Origin: Quadrisphaera granulorum
GTDB taxonomy: Bacteria > Actinomycetota > Actinomycetes > Actinomycetales > Quadrisphaeraceae
Assembly (NCBI RefSeq): GCF_003149145.1
Contig: NZ_QGDQ01000003.1
Location: 1-64,000 of the forward strand
Direction of reading: 5' to 3'
Length of the DNA: 64,000 nt
Part shown: in pieces, positions 8,100-16,923 of the stretch
Position numbering within the stretch: the stretch's first letter is position 1
Layout: each line of letters opens with the position of its first letter
The notes under the pieces: generated by a model
What the model was told of the DNA's origin: nothing
What the model saw: the letters and a program-made list of their open reading frames with translations, nothing else
Databases searched by the model: none
Made by a program: the position numbers and the translations under genes

Positions 8100-9581
8100 T
8101 CAGCTCTCCAACGAGTGCTGGGCCAACCAGCCGTGAGGCGCCGCGATCTCCTTGGCAGCCTCCGGCCCCCACGAGCCCGGCGCGTACGGCTGCACCGGCG
8201 GCCGGTTGGCCAGCAGCGGAGCCGCGACCCGCCACGCCTCGCGCAGGCCGGTCGCCGTGGTGAACAGCGCCCGGTCACCGGCCAGCACGTCGCGCAGCAG
8301 CGAGGCGTACGCGGGCAGCGGCTCGGCGCGCGGCAGGTCCTCGAGGTCCAGCAGGAGCGAACCGGGCACGAGGTCACCGGGGGCGCCGGGGCGCTGCGCG
8401 GTGACGGTGGCGGCCACGGTGCCGTTGCCGGCCAGCGAGAACGCGATGGTCTCGGGGCGCGGCGGGCGCTCCCCGAAGCCGCGGGTCTGCGGCCGGCGCA
8501 GCACCAGCGTCACGTGCTGGTGGCTCTCCTTGAGCTGCTTGCCGGTGCGCAGGAGGAAGGGCACGCCCTCCCAGCGGTCGTTGTCGATCCACACCTTGGC
8601 CGCCACGAACGTGTCGGTCTGGGAGTCGTCGGCGACGCCGTCGATGTCGCGGTATCCCTCGACCTGCCCGAGCACGGCCTCGTCCGGGCTCATCGGGCGG
8701 AAGTCCTTGAGCACCGCCTCGCGCGCCTCGAGCAGCGCCTCCGGGGAGCTGTCCACCGGCGGCTCGAGCGCCACCTCGGCCATCACCTGCAGCTGGTGGG
8801 TCACCAGCATGTCGAGGGTGGCGCCGGTCTCGTCGTAGAAGCCGGCGCGGTTGCTCACCCCGAGCGTCTCGGGGATGTCGATCTGGACGGCGGCCACGTG
8901 GTAGCGGTTCCAGACCTGCTCCATCATGCGGTTGTTGAACCGCAGGACGTGCAGCTGCTGCGTGGCTTCCTTCCCGAGGAAGTGGTCGATCCTGAAGACC
9001 CGCTCCTCCGGAAAGATCGACAGCACGAGCTTGTCGAGACGCTCGAAGCTCTCGGAGTCGGTGCCGAACGGCTTCTCGTAGACCACGCGGGCGCGGTCGG
9101 CCAGGCCGTGCGCGGCCAGGGCCTTGGTGTACGACTCGAAGGTCGACGGCGGCAGCGCGATGTAGTGGACGAGCTGCACGTCGTCGCTGCCCAGGTCGTC
9201 CTTGGCTTCGGCGACGACGTCGGCGAGGTCGCCCGGGTCGGCTTCGGTGAAGCCACCCCCGGCGAAGCGCAGCGACGCGGAGAACGTGCGCCACTGGCGG
9301 CCGGACAGGCCGGTCTTGGCCTTGTCGAGCACGCCCTTGACGTGCTCGCGGAACTCGTCATCGGTCTGGTGCCCACGGCCGTTGCCGATGAGACGCCAGT
9401 TGTCGGGCAGCAGGCCCTGCTTGGCGAGGGCACCGAAGGCCGGGATCACCATGCGGGCGGCCAGGTCGCCTGTGGCGCCGAACAGCACGAAGACGGTGGG
9501 TGTGGAGACGGCGGACGGCGTCGGCGCCTCAGCCGCGTCGTCGGGGCCGGAGCTCGGGGTGTCGGGGCGGGAGTCGCTCAC
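8100..9581 (-). CDS. zwf: Glucose-6-phosphate 1-dehydrogenase
   Basis: A 493-residue enzyme for the first oxidative step of the pentose-phosphate pathway, making NADPH. The nucleotide-binding VLFGATGDLAARM motif lies near residues 32-45, the substrate/catalytic RIDHFLGKE motif is in the middle, and VWIDNDRW and FLLRTGKQL follow. GTG 9581 (VSDSRPDTP) is preferred. The frame remains open to 9632 with a less typical N-terminus, and a GTG nearer the Rossmann motif is also possible. It is divergent from purU with about 106 bp between starts. Confidence 0.95.
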   Translation of the reverse strand: MSDSRPDTPSSGPDDAAEAPTPSAVSTPTVFVLFGATGDLAARMVIPAFGALAKQGLLPDNWRLIGNGRGHQTDDEFREHVKGVLDKAKTGLSGRQWRTFSASLRFAGGGFTEADPGDLADVVAEAKDDLGSDDVQLVHYIALPPSTFESYTKALAAHGLADRARVVYEKPFGTDSESFERLDKLVLSIFPEERVFRIDHFLGKEATQQLHVLRFNNRMMEQVWNRYHVAAVQIDIPETLGVSNRAGFYDETGATLDMLVTHQLQVMAEVALEPPVDSSPEALLEAREAVLKDFRPMSPDEAVLGQVEGYRDIDGVADDSQTDTFVAAKVWIDNDRWEGVPFLLRTGKQLKESHQHVTLVLRRPQTRGFGERPPRPETIAFSLAGNGTVAATVTAQRPGAPGDLVPGSLLLDLEDLPRAEPLPAYASLLRDVLAGDRALFTTATGLREAWRVAAPLLANRPPVQPYAPGSWGPEAAKEIAAPHGWLAQHSLES

Positions 9582-9687
9582 GATCGGCAACCGTATTAGC
9601 GCAGGGCCCGCCGCGTGTCGCAGGGCGCGCACTCCACCCCGACCAAACCGGCGGAAACCTCGCCGTGGCTGGCTACGCTGGCCCGTC

Positions 9688-10608
9688 GTGTCTGCCGCAC
9701 CGTCCCCAGCGTCGACTCCGTCGTCGACCCCCTCGCCGGATCTTCCGAAGCACTACGTCGTCGCGCTGAGCTGCCCCGACGGGCCGGGAATCGTCCACGC
9801 GGTCACCGGGGTGCTGGCGCACGTCGGCGGCAACATCACCGACAGCCAGCAGTTCGGAGACCCGGACACCGGGCGCTTCCACATGCGCGTGCAGGTCAGC
9901 GTCGACCTGGACGAGCCGTCGCTGCGCGGGGCGTTTGCCCCGGTGGCCCACCGCTTCGGGATGGACTGGACCCTCGACGAGGTGGGGCGTCGCCTGCGGA
10001 CCCTGGTCATGGTCTCCAAGGCCGGTCACTGCCTCAACGACCTGCTGTTCCGCACGCGCGCCGGGCAGCTCCCGGTCGACGTCGTCGCCGTCGCCGGGAA
10101 CCACCGCGACCTCGAGCCGCTGGCGGGCTTCTACGGCGTGCCGTTCCACCACCTGCCGGTCAGCAGGGCGGTGCCGGCGGGCGAGCCCGGCTCGCTGGAG
10201 GCCGCGGAGGCGGCGCTGCTGGGCCTGGTGGACTCCCTCGACGTGGAGCTGATCGTCCTGGCGCGCTACATGCAGATCCTGTCGCCGGAGCTGTGCCGGG
10301 CGCTGAACGGGCGCGCCATCAACATCCACCACTCGTTCCTACCGAGTTTCAAGGGCGCGCGGCCGTACGCCCAGGCGCACGTGCGCGGCGTCAAGATCAT
10401 TGGGGCGACGGCGCACTACGTCACGCCCGACCTCGACGAGGGCCCGATCATCGAGCAGGACGTCCACCGCGTCGACCACGGCATGACGGTGGCCGAGCTG
10501 CAGGCCATCGGGCAGGACGTCGAGGCGCAGGTTCTGGCCCGCGCCGTCCGTTGGCACGCGGAGCACCGCGTGCTCCTGGACGGTCACCGCACCGTCGTCT
10601 TCAACTAA
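9688..10608 (+). CDS. purU: Formyltetrahydrofolate deformylase
   Basis: A 306-residue protein with an N-terminal ACT domain (LSCPDGPGIVHAVTGVL, residues ~25-100) and a C-terminal formyl-transferase fold. It hydrolyses 10-formyl-THF to formate and THF, balancing one-carbon pools. The catalytic region has INIHHSFLPSFKGARPY and the downstream DEGPIIEQDV aspartate, giving the Asn-His-Asp set. The start GTG 9688 fits the family, with a short Ser/Pro-rich leader before the ACT domain. The nearby glyA riboswitch makes this a one-carbon neighbourhood. Confidence 0.94.
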   Translation: MSAAPSPASTPSSTPSPDLPKHYVVALSCPDGPGIVHAVTGVLAHVGGNITDSQQFGDPDTGRFHMRVQVSVDLDEPSLRGAFAPVAHRFGMDWTLDEVGRRLRTLVMVSKAGHCLNDLLFRTRAGQLPVDVVAVAGNHRDLEPLAGFYGVPFHHLPVSRAVPAGEPGSLEAAEAALLGLVDSLDVELIVLARYMQILSPELCRALNGRAINIHHSFLPSFKGARPYAQAHVRGVKIIGATAHYVTPDLDEGPIIEQDVHRVDHGMTVAELQAIGQDVEAQVLARAVRWHAEHRVLLDGHRTVVFN

Positions 10609-10803
10609 CTCCGTGATCATGGGCTTCCGGAGCAATTTCCCTGCGGTCGCCCGGCCCCGAGACCTCTGTCCTCCGCGACCGTGCAGATCTTGGCGTTCGA
10701 TCGACTGCGCCCCGGGAAGACCCGACCGATCGCCAAGATCTACTCGCCCATGGGGACAGAGCCCATGATCACGGCCTGAAAGCGCTCCGGAAGTCCATGA
10801 TCA
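10609..10803. repeat. Composite nested repeat block between purU and the ABC permease
   Basis: The outer parts are family A arms: forward 10612-10633 (GTGATCATGGGCTTCCGGAGC) matched by inverted 10782-10803 (GCGCTCCGGAAGTCCATGATCA), plus a further inverted arm at 10756-10774. Between them is an unrelated inverted repeat, AGATCTTGGCG (10685-10695) and CGCCAAGATCT (10731-10741), with CGATCG near both inner ends. No gene was found in this ~200-bp gap. Confidence 0.75.
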
Positions 10804-10808
10804 GGGGG

Positions 10809-11654
10809 TTAGAGGTCTTTGCGGGCGAAGACCACCGCTGCCAGCCCGAACACCATCGCCGTCCAGAGCACCGCCCACAGCAGGTAGACGGGCGTAGGTG
10901 AGCTGATCGACAGGAACGGGAACGCCTCCCCACCGGGACCCATCGCCAGGATGGCCGACGGGTCCTGGAAGGCGTGCATGGCTCCGCGCCACAGGCCGTC
11001 GGTGGGCAGCACGATCCGCGAGATGGTGCCCACGCGGGCGACGTCGTCGTTGCCCAGCGCCGAGCCGACCCCGCCGACCACGCCCGCGATCCACGTCGCC
11101 CCGAACAGCCCCACCGAGACCACCCCGGAGGCCATCGGTGAGATCACCGTGGCCAGCAGCACCGACAGGGTCAGCAGGACGGCGGTCTGCCCCGCGAGCA
11201 GCAGCAGGCCAGCGGCCGGGTGCGGTGGCCAGTAGCCGACCGTGGCGAGCACCACCAGGCACAGCGCCAACCCGGCGACCAGCACGTACGCCCCGCCGAA
11301 CACCACCAGCCCGAGCCACTTGCCGAGCAGGAACGCCCACCGCCGCACCGGCCGCGCCAGCACCGACAGCACCGCGCCCGACTCGACCTCGCCGGCCACC
11401 GTCGGCCCGGACAGGAACGCCGTGCCCAGCGCCGCGATGAGCGACAACCCGAACATCACCAGGTTGAGCACCTGCGACGCCGCAACCAGCGCCTCGCCGC
11501 TGGTGAGCTCCTGCGCGAGCCGCCAGAAACCCCAGCCGGCCAGGCCCAGCAGCAGCGCGGTGAGCACGGCCAGGGCCAGCACCACGCGCCGCCGCGACGC
11601 CTCCCGCAGGGTGAGCCCCGCGACCGTCAGCACCACGCTGACCTGGTGGTTCAC
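10809..11654 (-). CDS. ABC-2 type transporter permease
   Basis: A 281-residue membrane protein with about six hydrophobic segments. It starts with a short cytoplasmic LREASRRRVVLA helix, which is typical of NosY/ABC-2-type permeases. The GTG start overlaps the stop of the ATPase gene (GTGA), so the two are translated together. It ends an operon sigma factor - anti-sigma - ATPase - permease, suggesting export or a membrane-stress function under that sigma factor. The substrate is unknown. Confidence 0.88.
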   Translation of the reverse strand: MNHQVSVVLTVAGLTLREASRRRVVLALAVLTALLLGLAGWGFWRLAQELTSGEALVAASQVLNLVMFGLSLIAALGTAFLSGPTVAGEVESGAVLSVLARPVRRWAFLLGKWLGLVVFGGAYVLVAGLALCLVVLATVGYWPPHPAAGLLLLAGQTAVLLTLSVLLATVISPMASGVVSVGLFGATWIAGVVGGVGSALGNDDVARVGTISRIVLPTDGLWRGAMHAFQDPSAILAMGPGGEAFPFLSISSPTPVYLLWAVLWTAMVFGLAAVVFARKDL

Positions 11655-12685
11655 CGCCGCGCCTCCCTTTCCTGAGCCGCCCGTTCGTCAGCGGCCCGGT
11701 CCTCAGCGGCCCGGTCCTCAGCAGCACCGCGGAGGATGCCGAGCAGCCTGTCTTCCAGGCTGACGCGCACGGGCTCGACAGCGTGGACGTCGACACGGAG
11801 CGCAGCGAGGTCGCGCACGAGCTCGGGCACTGCCCGATCGGAGCGCTCGCCGTCGTCGTCCTGATCTGACCCGCCACCAGCCAAGGAGAGGGTCAGGACG
11901 TCGGGACCGTCTCCCCCGCGGTGCACCGCCCCGGCCCGCGCGAGCCGCTGCTCGGCGGCGGGCGTCAGCCCGGTGAGGCGCAGCCGCACCTGCCGCTGGC
12001 CGAGCAGCTCCGCCAGCGACCCGGCCGCCGCCACCCGCCCCCGTTCGAGGATCACCACGCGGTCACACACGCGCTCCACCTCGCCGATGAGGTGGGAGTT
12101 CAGCAGCACCGCCACGCCCTGCTCCCGCAGTCCGAGGACGACGTCGCGCACGTCGGCGCGCCCCAGGGGGTCGAGGGCGCTGGTGGGTTCATCGAGGACG
12201 ACGAAGCTCGGCCGCGCGACCAGCGCCACCGCGAGGCCGAGGCGTTGCTGCATGCCCTTGGAGAAGCCGCCGACCCGGTCGGCGGCGCGGGCGCCGAGGC
12301 CCACGAGGTCGAGCCGGTCGCGCTGTTCGGCGGCGCTGACGTCGGCGCCGGACAGCCGCACGTGCAGCGCGAGCACCTCCGCGGCCGACAGCCACGGCTG
12401 GTAGCGGAACAGCTCGGGCAGGTATCCGACGCCCGCGCGGGCGGCCGGGTCTCCCGCGGGGCGCCCGAGCAGCAGCACCTCGCCGTCGTCGGGGGTCACG
12501 AGCCCGAGCAGCATCTTGATGACGGTGGTCTTGCCGGCACCGTTGGGCCCCAGCAGGCCGACGACCTCACCGCGCCCGACCTGCAGGGACACGTCGTGCA
12601 CGGCCTGGTGGCGGCGGAACCGTTTGCGCAGGTGGGAGCACCACACCGCGGGCGAGTCCGGGAAGGACTCGCCCGCGGCGCTCAC
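11651..12685 (-). CDS. ABC transporter ATP-binding protein
   Basis: A 344-residue ATPase. Walker A is GPNGAGKTT (about residues 45-53), the signature is GGFSKGMQQRL (in place of LSGGQ), Walker B is FVVLDEPTSALDPLGR, and the switch His is in LLNSHLIGEVE. After the nucleotide-binding domain comes a ~100-residue C-terminal domain ending in an Ala/Glu/Asp/Arg-rich run of near-identical RAAED units (encoded by short tandem DNA repeats near 11690-11730). This could be a coiled coil or an expanding repeat. The start is GTG 12685, with 48 bp after the anti-sigma gene. Confidence 0.92.
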   Translation of the reverse strand: MSAAGESFPDSPAVWCSHLRKRFRRHQAVHDVSLQVGRGEVVGLLGPNGAGKTTVIKMLLGLVTPDDGEVLLLGRPAGDPAARAGVGYLPELFRYQPWLSAAEVLALHVRLSGADVSAAEQRDRLDLVGLGARAADRVGGFSKGMQQRLGLAVALVARPSFVVLDEPTSALDPLGRADVRDVVLGLREQGVAVLLNSHLIGEVERVCDRVVILERGRVAAAGSLAELLGQRQVRLRLTGLTPAAEQRLARAGAVHRGGDGPDVLTLSLAGGGSDQDDDGERSDRAVPELVRDLAALRVDVHAVEPVRVSLEDRLLGILRGAAEDRAAEDRAADERAAQEREARR

Positions 12686-12733
12686 GGCAGCTGACAGGCT
12701 CAGCTCAGTCCCTCCATCAGCGCAGGCCCTCCG

Positions 12734-13915
12734 TCACTTCAGCCCGCGGGCGACGTCGAGCAGCTCGTCGGTGCTCGGCGTGCCGGCCACTGCCGTCACC
12801 ACACCGTTGCGGACCCACACCACGCCGGCCATCGTGCCGTCGTTGGAGCGGACCACGGTGGCCGGGGCACCGTTGACGTCCGCGGTGGAGGTGGCCGCCT
12901 GGTCGGCGGGGACGGGCAGCGGCAGCGTGCTGCCGTCGCCGGTGAACGTCGCGAGCTGGGAGGCGAGGTCGGCGGGGATGCCGGGCAGGGAGAGCAGGTA
13001 GTCGCGGACCTGCGTGAACGGCACGCCTGTCGACTCGGCGGTGGGCGCGACGGCCCGGCCGACGATCAGCGCCGGCACCCCCGCCGACGACTCCCAGACG
13101 GCGGCGACGCCCGGGCCCGCCGACAGCCTCACGACGCTGCCGTCCAGGCCCGCGGGCACCGGCGGCAGCTGGCCGCCCGCCGCCTCCGCGGAGGCGGCGG
13201 CCTTCGCGGCGGAGAACGTGAAGCTGACCTGGCCGGCGTAGCCGACCTGGTACGTCGGCTGCCCGGTGACGCCCCGGGGCAGCTCCGCCACGCGCGGAAC
13301 CTGCAGGCCGGTGGCCTGCGCCGCTGCGGCCGCGTCGGAGACCTCCCGGATCTCGACGGGCTTGGTGGCGACCGCCTCACCGAACGCGCTCGGGTCGGGC
13401 AGCTGGCCGAGTCCGGCGAGGTCGGCCTGGCTGAGGCTGATCGGCGCCACCTGCTGCACCTGGAAGATCCGCAGCCAGTCCGACGCGGCGGCGGTCCCGG
13501 CGCCAGCGACGACGACGGCGACGCCGAGCGCCACCACGCCCGGGCGGCGCCACGCGCCGCGTCCGGTCAGTCGGCGGGTGCTGCGGGCAGTGCTGACGTG
13601 TTCATCGCTGACGCGGTGGGCGTCCAGCGCCACGACGCGCGCACCGTCGGCAGCGGCTGACGCGGCGGGCACGCTCGCGGCGGTGGAGCCGCGCAGGCGC
13701 TGCCAGGCGGCGTCGACGTCGTCGTCCTGCCCTTCTGCTGTCGACGGCACGCTGAGCAGCGCGGACGCGGCCGCGGCGTCGTCCCTGACCGCAGCGAGCA
13801 TCTGCTGGCAGCGGCCGCAAGCGGCGATGTGGTCGCGGTCGGGGTCGGAGACTCCGGCCGGCTCGTCGATCAGGCGGCGCAGCACACCCTCGGCAGGGTG
13901 ACGGGTGAGCTTCAT
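12734..13915 (-). CDS. Membrane-anchored anti-sigma factor with zinc-finger
   Basis: A 393-residue protein. The N-terminal anti-sigma motif is HIAACGRCQQML (His-x3-Cys-x2-Cys, about residues 30-41). A basic/Ala linker and one transmembrane helix (VVALGVAVVVAGAGTAAA, near residue 130) lead to a ~240-residue extracytoplasmic domain. ATGA overlap with the sigma gene indicates cotranslation and a sequestration partnership. The large outer domain probably senses an envelope signal. It shows no recognised fold, though its repeated hydrophobic/Gly pattern resembles DUF4367-like sensor domains. Confidence 0.86.
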   Translation of the reverse strand: MKLTRHPAEGVLRRLIDEPAGVSDPDRDHIAACGRCQQMLAAVRDDAAAASALLSVPSTAEGQDDDVDAAWQRLRGSTAASVPAASAAADGARVVALDAHRVSDEHVSTARSTRRLTGRGAWRRPGVVALGVAVVVAGAGTAAASDWLRIFQVQQVAPISLSQADLAGLGQLPDPSAFGEAVATKPVEIREVSDAAAAAQATGLQVPRVAELPRGVTGQPTYQVGYAGQVSFTFSAAKAAASAEAAGGQLPPVPAGLDGSVVRLSAGPGVAAVWESSAGVPALIVGRAVAPTAESTGVPFTQVRDYLLSLPGIPADLASQLATFTGDGSTLPLPVPADQAATSTADVNGAPATVVRSNDGTMAGVVWVRNGVVTAVAGTPSTDELLDVARGLK

Positions 13916-14424
13916 GGGCGGGTCAGCTCCTCGCGCAGGGCGCTCTCGGCGCGTCGGACGGTCGTGCCGACGCTCGTGGGTGACAGGTGCAGGGCGGCGG
14001 CGACCTCGGCGTAGGACAGGCCGGAGTGCCGCAGGACCAGGGCCGTGGCCTGCGGGCGGGGCAGCCGTGCGAGAGCCGCGCGCACACGGGCGCGCTCCTC
14101 GCTGACCACGACGCTGTCGGCGACGTCGGGGGCGGTCTCACCGGTGAGCGCGGCGTCGCGGGTTCCGGCGGCGTCCTCCCGCGCGATGCGGCGGCGGCCG
14201 GAGCGGAGGAGGTTCAGGGCGGTGTGCGTCGCGGCCACGCACAGCCAGCCCCGCGCCTGGTCAGCGGGAACCGCGGACGGCGAGGACCGGGCGAAGCTGA
14301 GGAAGACCTCCTGCGCGACGTCGTCGGCCTGCGTCGGGCTCCCCAGCACGCGAGCGGCGACACCCGCGACGAGGGAGTAGTCGCGGCGGAAGACCGCCTC
14401 GAGATCGCGCCTCATGTCGGTCAC
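13912..14424 (-). CDS. ECF-family RNA polymerase sigma factor
   Basis: A ~170-residue sigma-70 family factor. Region 2 contains DYSLVAGVAARVLGS and DDVAQEVFLSFAR. Region 4 contains RLPRPQATALVLRH, and a helix-turn-helix at LSYAEVAAALHLSPTSVGTTV. It directs polymerase to a small regulon, probably including its own operon. Start candidates are GTG 14424 (VTDMRRD) and ATG 14415; the open frame to 14559 is a Ser/Ala/Arg run made by tandem AGCTGATCTGGC repeats and looks non-native. Its last 80 bp recur at 19578-19657. Confidence 0.9.
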   Translation of the reverse strand: MTDMRRDLEAVFRRDYSLVAGVAARVLGSPTQADDVAQEVFLSFARSSPSAVPADQARGWLCVAATHTALNLLRSGRRRIAREDAAGTRDAALTGETAPDVADSVVVSEERARVRAALARLPRPQATALVLRHSGLSYAEVAAALHLSPTSVGTTVRRAESALREELTRP

Positions 14425-14624
14425 GGCGCCAGGTCTTTCGACCGACCGGGCGTCGGACCTGGCAGCTGATCTGGCAGCTGATCTGACAGCAGGGCGGCCA
14501 GCGGCGGACGAGCCGACGGCTCTGACCACCGACACCGGTCCGGTTTCGACAAGCTCCACACCCCCTCAGCACCGCCGCCGCCCAGGTTGTGACACCACCT
14601 CGCCACGACGCATCACCCCGAGGC

Positions 14625-14701
14625 GTGACGACCGACGTGCAGAAGTCGTCCGCGAGACCGCCTGAGGCGCCCGGGGTGGACTTCTGCACGTCGGTCGTCA
14701 C
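14625..14701. terminator. Perfect 23-bp inverted repeat (family D)
   Basis: The arms GTGACGACCGACGTGCAGAA+GTC (14625-14647) and their exact complement (14679-14701) enclose a 31-nt loop. It lies between the P450 gene's 3' end (14733) and the start of the sigma operon, so it can terminate P450 transcription. A diverged relative is at 58005-58081. Confidence 0.8.
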
Positions 14702-14732
14702 CGCGGAACTGCACGGGCGGCCGGCGACCCCG

Positions 14733-15983
14733 TCAGGCGAGGGTCAGCGCCAGCGGCAGGGACGACCAGCCGCGCAGCGTGGTGTGCAGGAAGGGCTGGC
14801 CGGGGGCGAGCGGTTCCAGACGTTCGACCCGGGCCACGAGCAGACCCAGGAGGGTCTCCGCCTCCAGACGCGAGATGAGCTGCCCGACGCACTGGTGGAT
14901 GCCCATCCCGAATGCCAGGTGCCCCGCGCTGGAGCGGTCCAGGTCGAAGGCGTCAGCGTCCGGCCCCCACCGGCGCGGGTCGCGGTTGGCAGCACCGACG
15001 AAGAGGGCCACCTTGGTGTCGGCCGGGAGGGTGGTGCCGCCGATGTCCGCCTCGCGAGCGACCGTGCGGTAGAAGGACTGGAACGGTGACTCCAGGCGCA
15101 GCACTTCGTCGAGGGCGAACTTCACCAGCGAGGGGTCGGCGCGCAGTCGGGCCCAGGCGTCGGGGCGCCTCGAGAGGGCCGCGAGCGCGTTGCCGATGGC
15201 GATCACCGTGGTGTCCAGGCCTGCGGACAGCATGGCTCGCACGAGCAGGGTCGCCTCGGTGGGGGTGATGTCGCCGCGGTCCGCCAGTTCCCAGACCTGC
15301 CAGCCGAGCCCGCCGGGGGCGAGGTTCTCGCGGGCGCAGTTCCGCATCACCCACTCCCGGCTGTCAGCTCCGGCGGCGAAGAACTGCGCGCTGCGGGCGT
15401 TGTCGGGCCCGAATGCGGAGAAGTTCATGGCGCCGTGGGGCAGCAGGTGCTCGTGGCGCCCATCCCGGGGGATCCCGACCGCGTCGCCGAAGGCCCGCAG
15501 GGGGTAGGGCTCGGCGAGGTCGGTGACACCGTCGAGCCTGACGGTCCGGCCGCCGGCTCCTGGAGCTGCGCCGAGGACGTCGTCCACGAGCTCCTCCGCG
15601 GTTCTCACCAGCTGGGAGCGCAGGGAGCGGACACCCCGCGGCGACAGGACGGCGGACATCGCCGTGCGGAGACTGGTGTGCGCCGGCGGGTCGAGCTCGA
15701 GGATGCCCTGCTGGCGCCAGGCGGCCTCCACACGGAGGTCCTTGGGGCCGACTCCGGCGCCGGAGATGAACGTCTCGTGGTCTCGCAGCACCTGCCGGCA
15801 CTCGGCGTCACGGGTGAGCGCCGCCACGCCGTGGGCCGCGAGCCAGACCACTGGTGCGAGGTCCTGCATCCTCCGGAACAGCGGGTACGGGTCTGCCAGG
15901 TGCTCGTCGGCGTACGGGTCCTCGGGGACGACCGGCAGGGTCGACCACCACGGCTCGTGCACTGGCTCCGGTGCGGTGGTCAT
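14733..15983 (-). CDS. Cytochrome P450
   Basis: A 416-residue soluble bacterial P450. Visible are the I-helix AGLDTT (254-259), the K-helix EVLR (293-296), and the heme loop FGMGIHQCVGQ with Cys365 as the iron ligand. It would insert one oxygen atom into a small, probably aromatic, substrate. The sequence style around the heme loop recalls CYP199-type enzymes that act on para-substituted benzoates/cinnamates, but this is only resemblance. ATG 15983 has a GGAGG-type site upstream. It is divergent from the IclR-lyase-reductase operon, whose flavoreductase is the obvious electron donor. Confidence 0.95.
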   Translation of the reverse strand: MTTAPEPVHEPWWSTLPVVPEDPYADEHLADPYPLFRRMQDLAPVVWLAAHGVAALTRDAECRQVLRDHETFISGAGVGPKDLRVEAAWRQQGILELDPPAHTSLRTAMSAVLSPRGVRSLRSQLVRTAEELVDDVLGAAPGAGGRTVRLDGVTDLAEPYPLRAFGDAVGIPRDGRHEHLLPHGAMNFSAFGPDNARSAQFFAAGADSREWVMRNCARENLAPGGLGWQVWELADRGDITPTEATLLVRAMLSAGLDTTVIAIGNALAALSRRPDAWARLRADPSLVKFALDEVLRLESPFQSFYRTVAREADIGGTTLPADTKVALFVGAANRDPRRWGPDADAFDLDRSSAGHLAFGMGIHQCVGQLISRLEAETLLGLLVARVERLEPLAPGQPFLHTTLRGWSSLPLALTLA

Positions 15984-16003
15984 GCGCCGCCCCCTCCTGC
16001 CTC

Positions 16004-16020
16004 CGCGGTGCCGCACCGCG
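16004..16020. promoter_or_regulatory. Palindrome in the P450/IclR intergenic region
   Basis: A perfect 17-bp palindrome with a single central base, CGCGGTGC-C-GCACCGCG, 21 bp upstream of the P450 ATG and within the 148-bp divergent control region. It is a plausible operator for the adjacent IclR-type regulator. A second, weak inverted motif (TCTC-N7-GAGA) lies around 16075-16092. Confidence 0.4.
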
Positions 16021-16131
16021 CGGCCTCCGGTCCGCGGCACGGTAACGACGACGTGCGCCGTCCTCAACGTTCGTTCTCGATCAGTGAGAGGCGTCTTGTC
16101 ACCTGCTGCGCTGCCTCGCCACAGTGACGCC

Positions 16132-16923
16132 GTGCAGCCGCCGTCCCGTGCATCGGCCTCGAGCCTGGAGCGGGGACTGTCGATCCTTTCCGACGTCGCA
16201 CGCGGCGGGAGCCTGACGGTGGAGGAGATCGCTGTCCGGACCGGGATCCCACCCAGCAGCGCCTACCGCTACGTCGCGCGCCTTGCGGCCTCCGGCTACC
16301 TGGAGGAGCAGCGCGGCCGATACACGACGGGCCCGGCGGTGCTGGCCCTGGCCGGCCGGTACGTCGTGCAGCCGTTCCTGGCGCAGATCGGCCCGGCGTA
16401 CCTGCGCGACCTCGTGCGCCAGCTCGGCGAGACCGTGGTGATGCTGGTCAGGGTCGGTTCCCAGGCTGTCTGCCTGCGCAAGGCCGAGCCGGAGAAGGCA
16501 CTGATCTATTCCTTCGCCGTCGACGAGCTGCTGCCGCTCCACGCAGGCGCCGGGCAGCGGGTGCTCCTGGCGTGGGCCCCGCCGCCGGTGGTGGAGCAGG
16601 TGCTCTCCGGGCCGCTGCCGCGTTACACGCCCGCGACGCTCGACGCCGCATCCCTGCGAGCGGACCTGGCGACGACGCGCCAGCGCGGGTGGGCGACGTC
16701 CCGCGGCGAGCTTGACCCTGGCTCGTTCTCCCTGGCGGTGCCCGTGACGTTCCGCGGCGAGGTCGTGTGCTCCCTCAACGCTGCCGGACCCGACGTCCGC
16801 TGCGACACCCCGGCGTGGATCACCCGCGCCACCTCGGCACTGCTCTCCACCGCCTCCGCCCTCTCGGCCGCTCTCCAGGAGTGGTCTCCCTCCGCGCCCA
16901 CCCGAGGACCGCATGACTCCTGA
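16132..16923 (+). CDS. IclR-family transcriptional regulator
   Basis: A 263-residue regulator. The N-terminal winged helix has ERGLSILSDVARGGSLTVEE and the recognition helix area IPPSSAYRYVARL (about 15-75). The C-terminal ligand-binding domain covers about 85-255, with the family-typical LRKAEPEKA and LPLHAGAGQRVLLAW. IclR proteins usually respond to a pathway substrate and control adjacent catabolic genes. GTG 16132 starts VQPPSRASASS. Its stop lies inside the lyase gene (11-bp overlap), so it heads the lyase-reductase operon and faces the P450. Confidence 0.9.
   Translation: MQPPSRASASSLERGLSILSDVARGGSLTVEEIAVRTGIPPSSAYRYVARLAASGYLEEQRGRYTTGPAVLALAGRYVVQPFLAQIGPAYLRDLVRQLGETVVMLVRVGSQAVCLRKAEPEKALIYSFAVDELLPLHAGAGQRVLLAWAPPPVVEQVLSGPLPRYTPATLDAASLRADLATTRQRGWATSRGELDPGSFSLAVPVTFRGEVVCSLNAAGPDVRCDTPAWITRATSALLSTASALSAALQEWSPSAPTRGPHDS

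Noticed and set aside
14625-14701. Inverted repeats as insertion-sequence ends
   Set aside because: No transposase-like coding sequence lies between or beside any pair, and most loops are too short to hold one.
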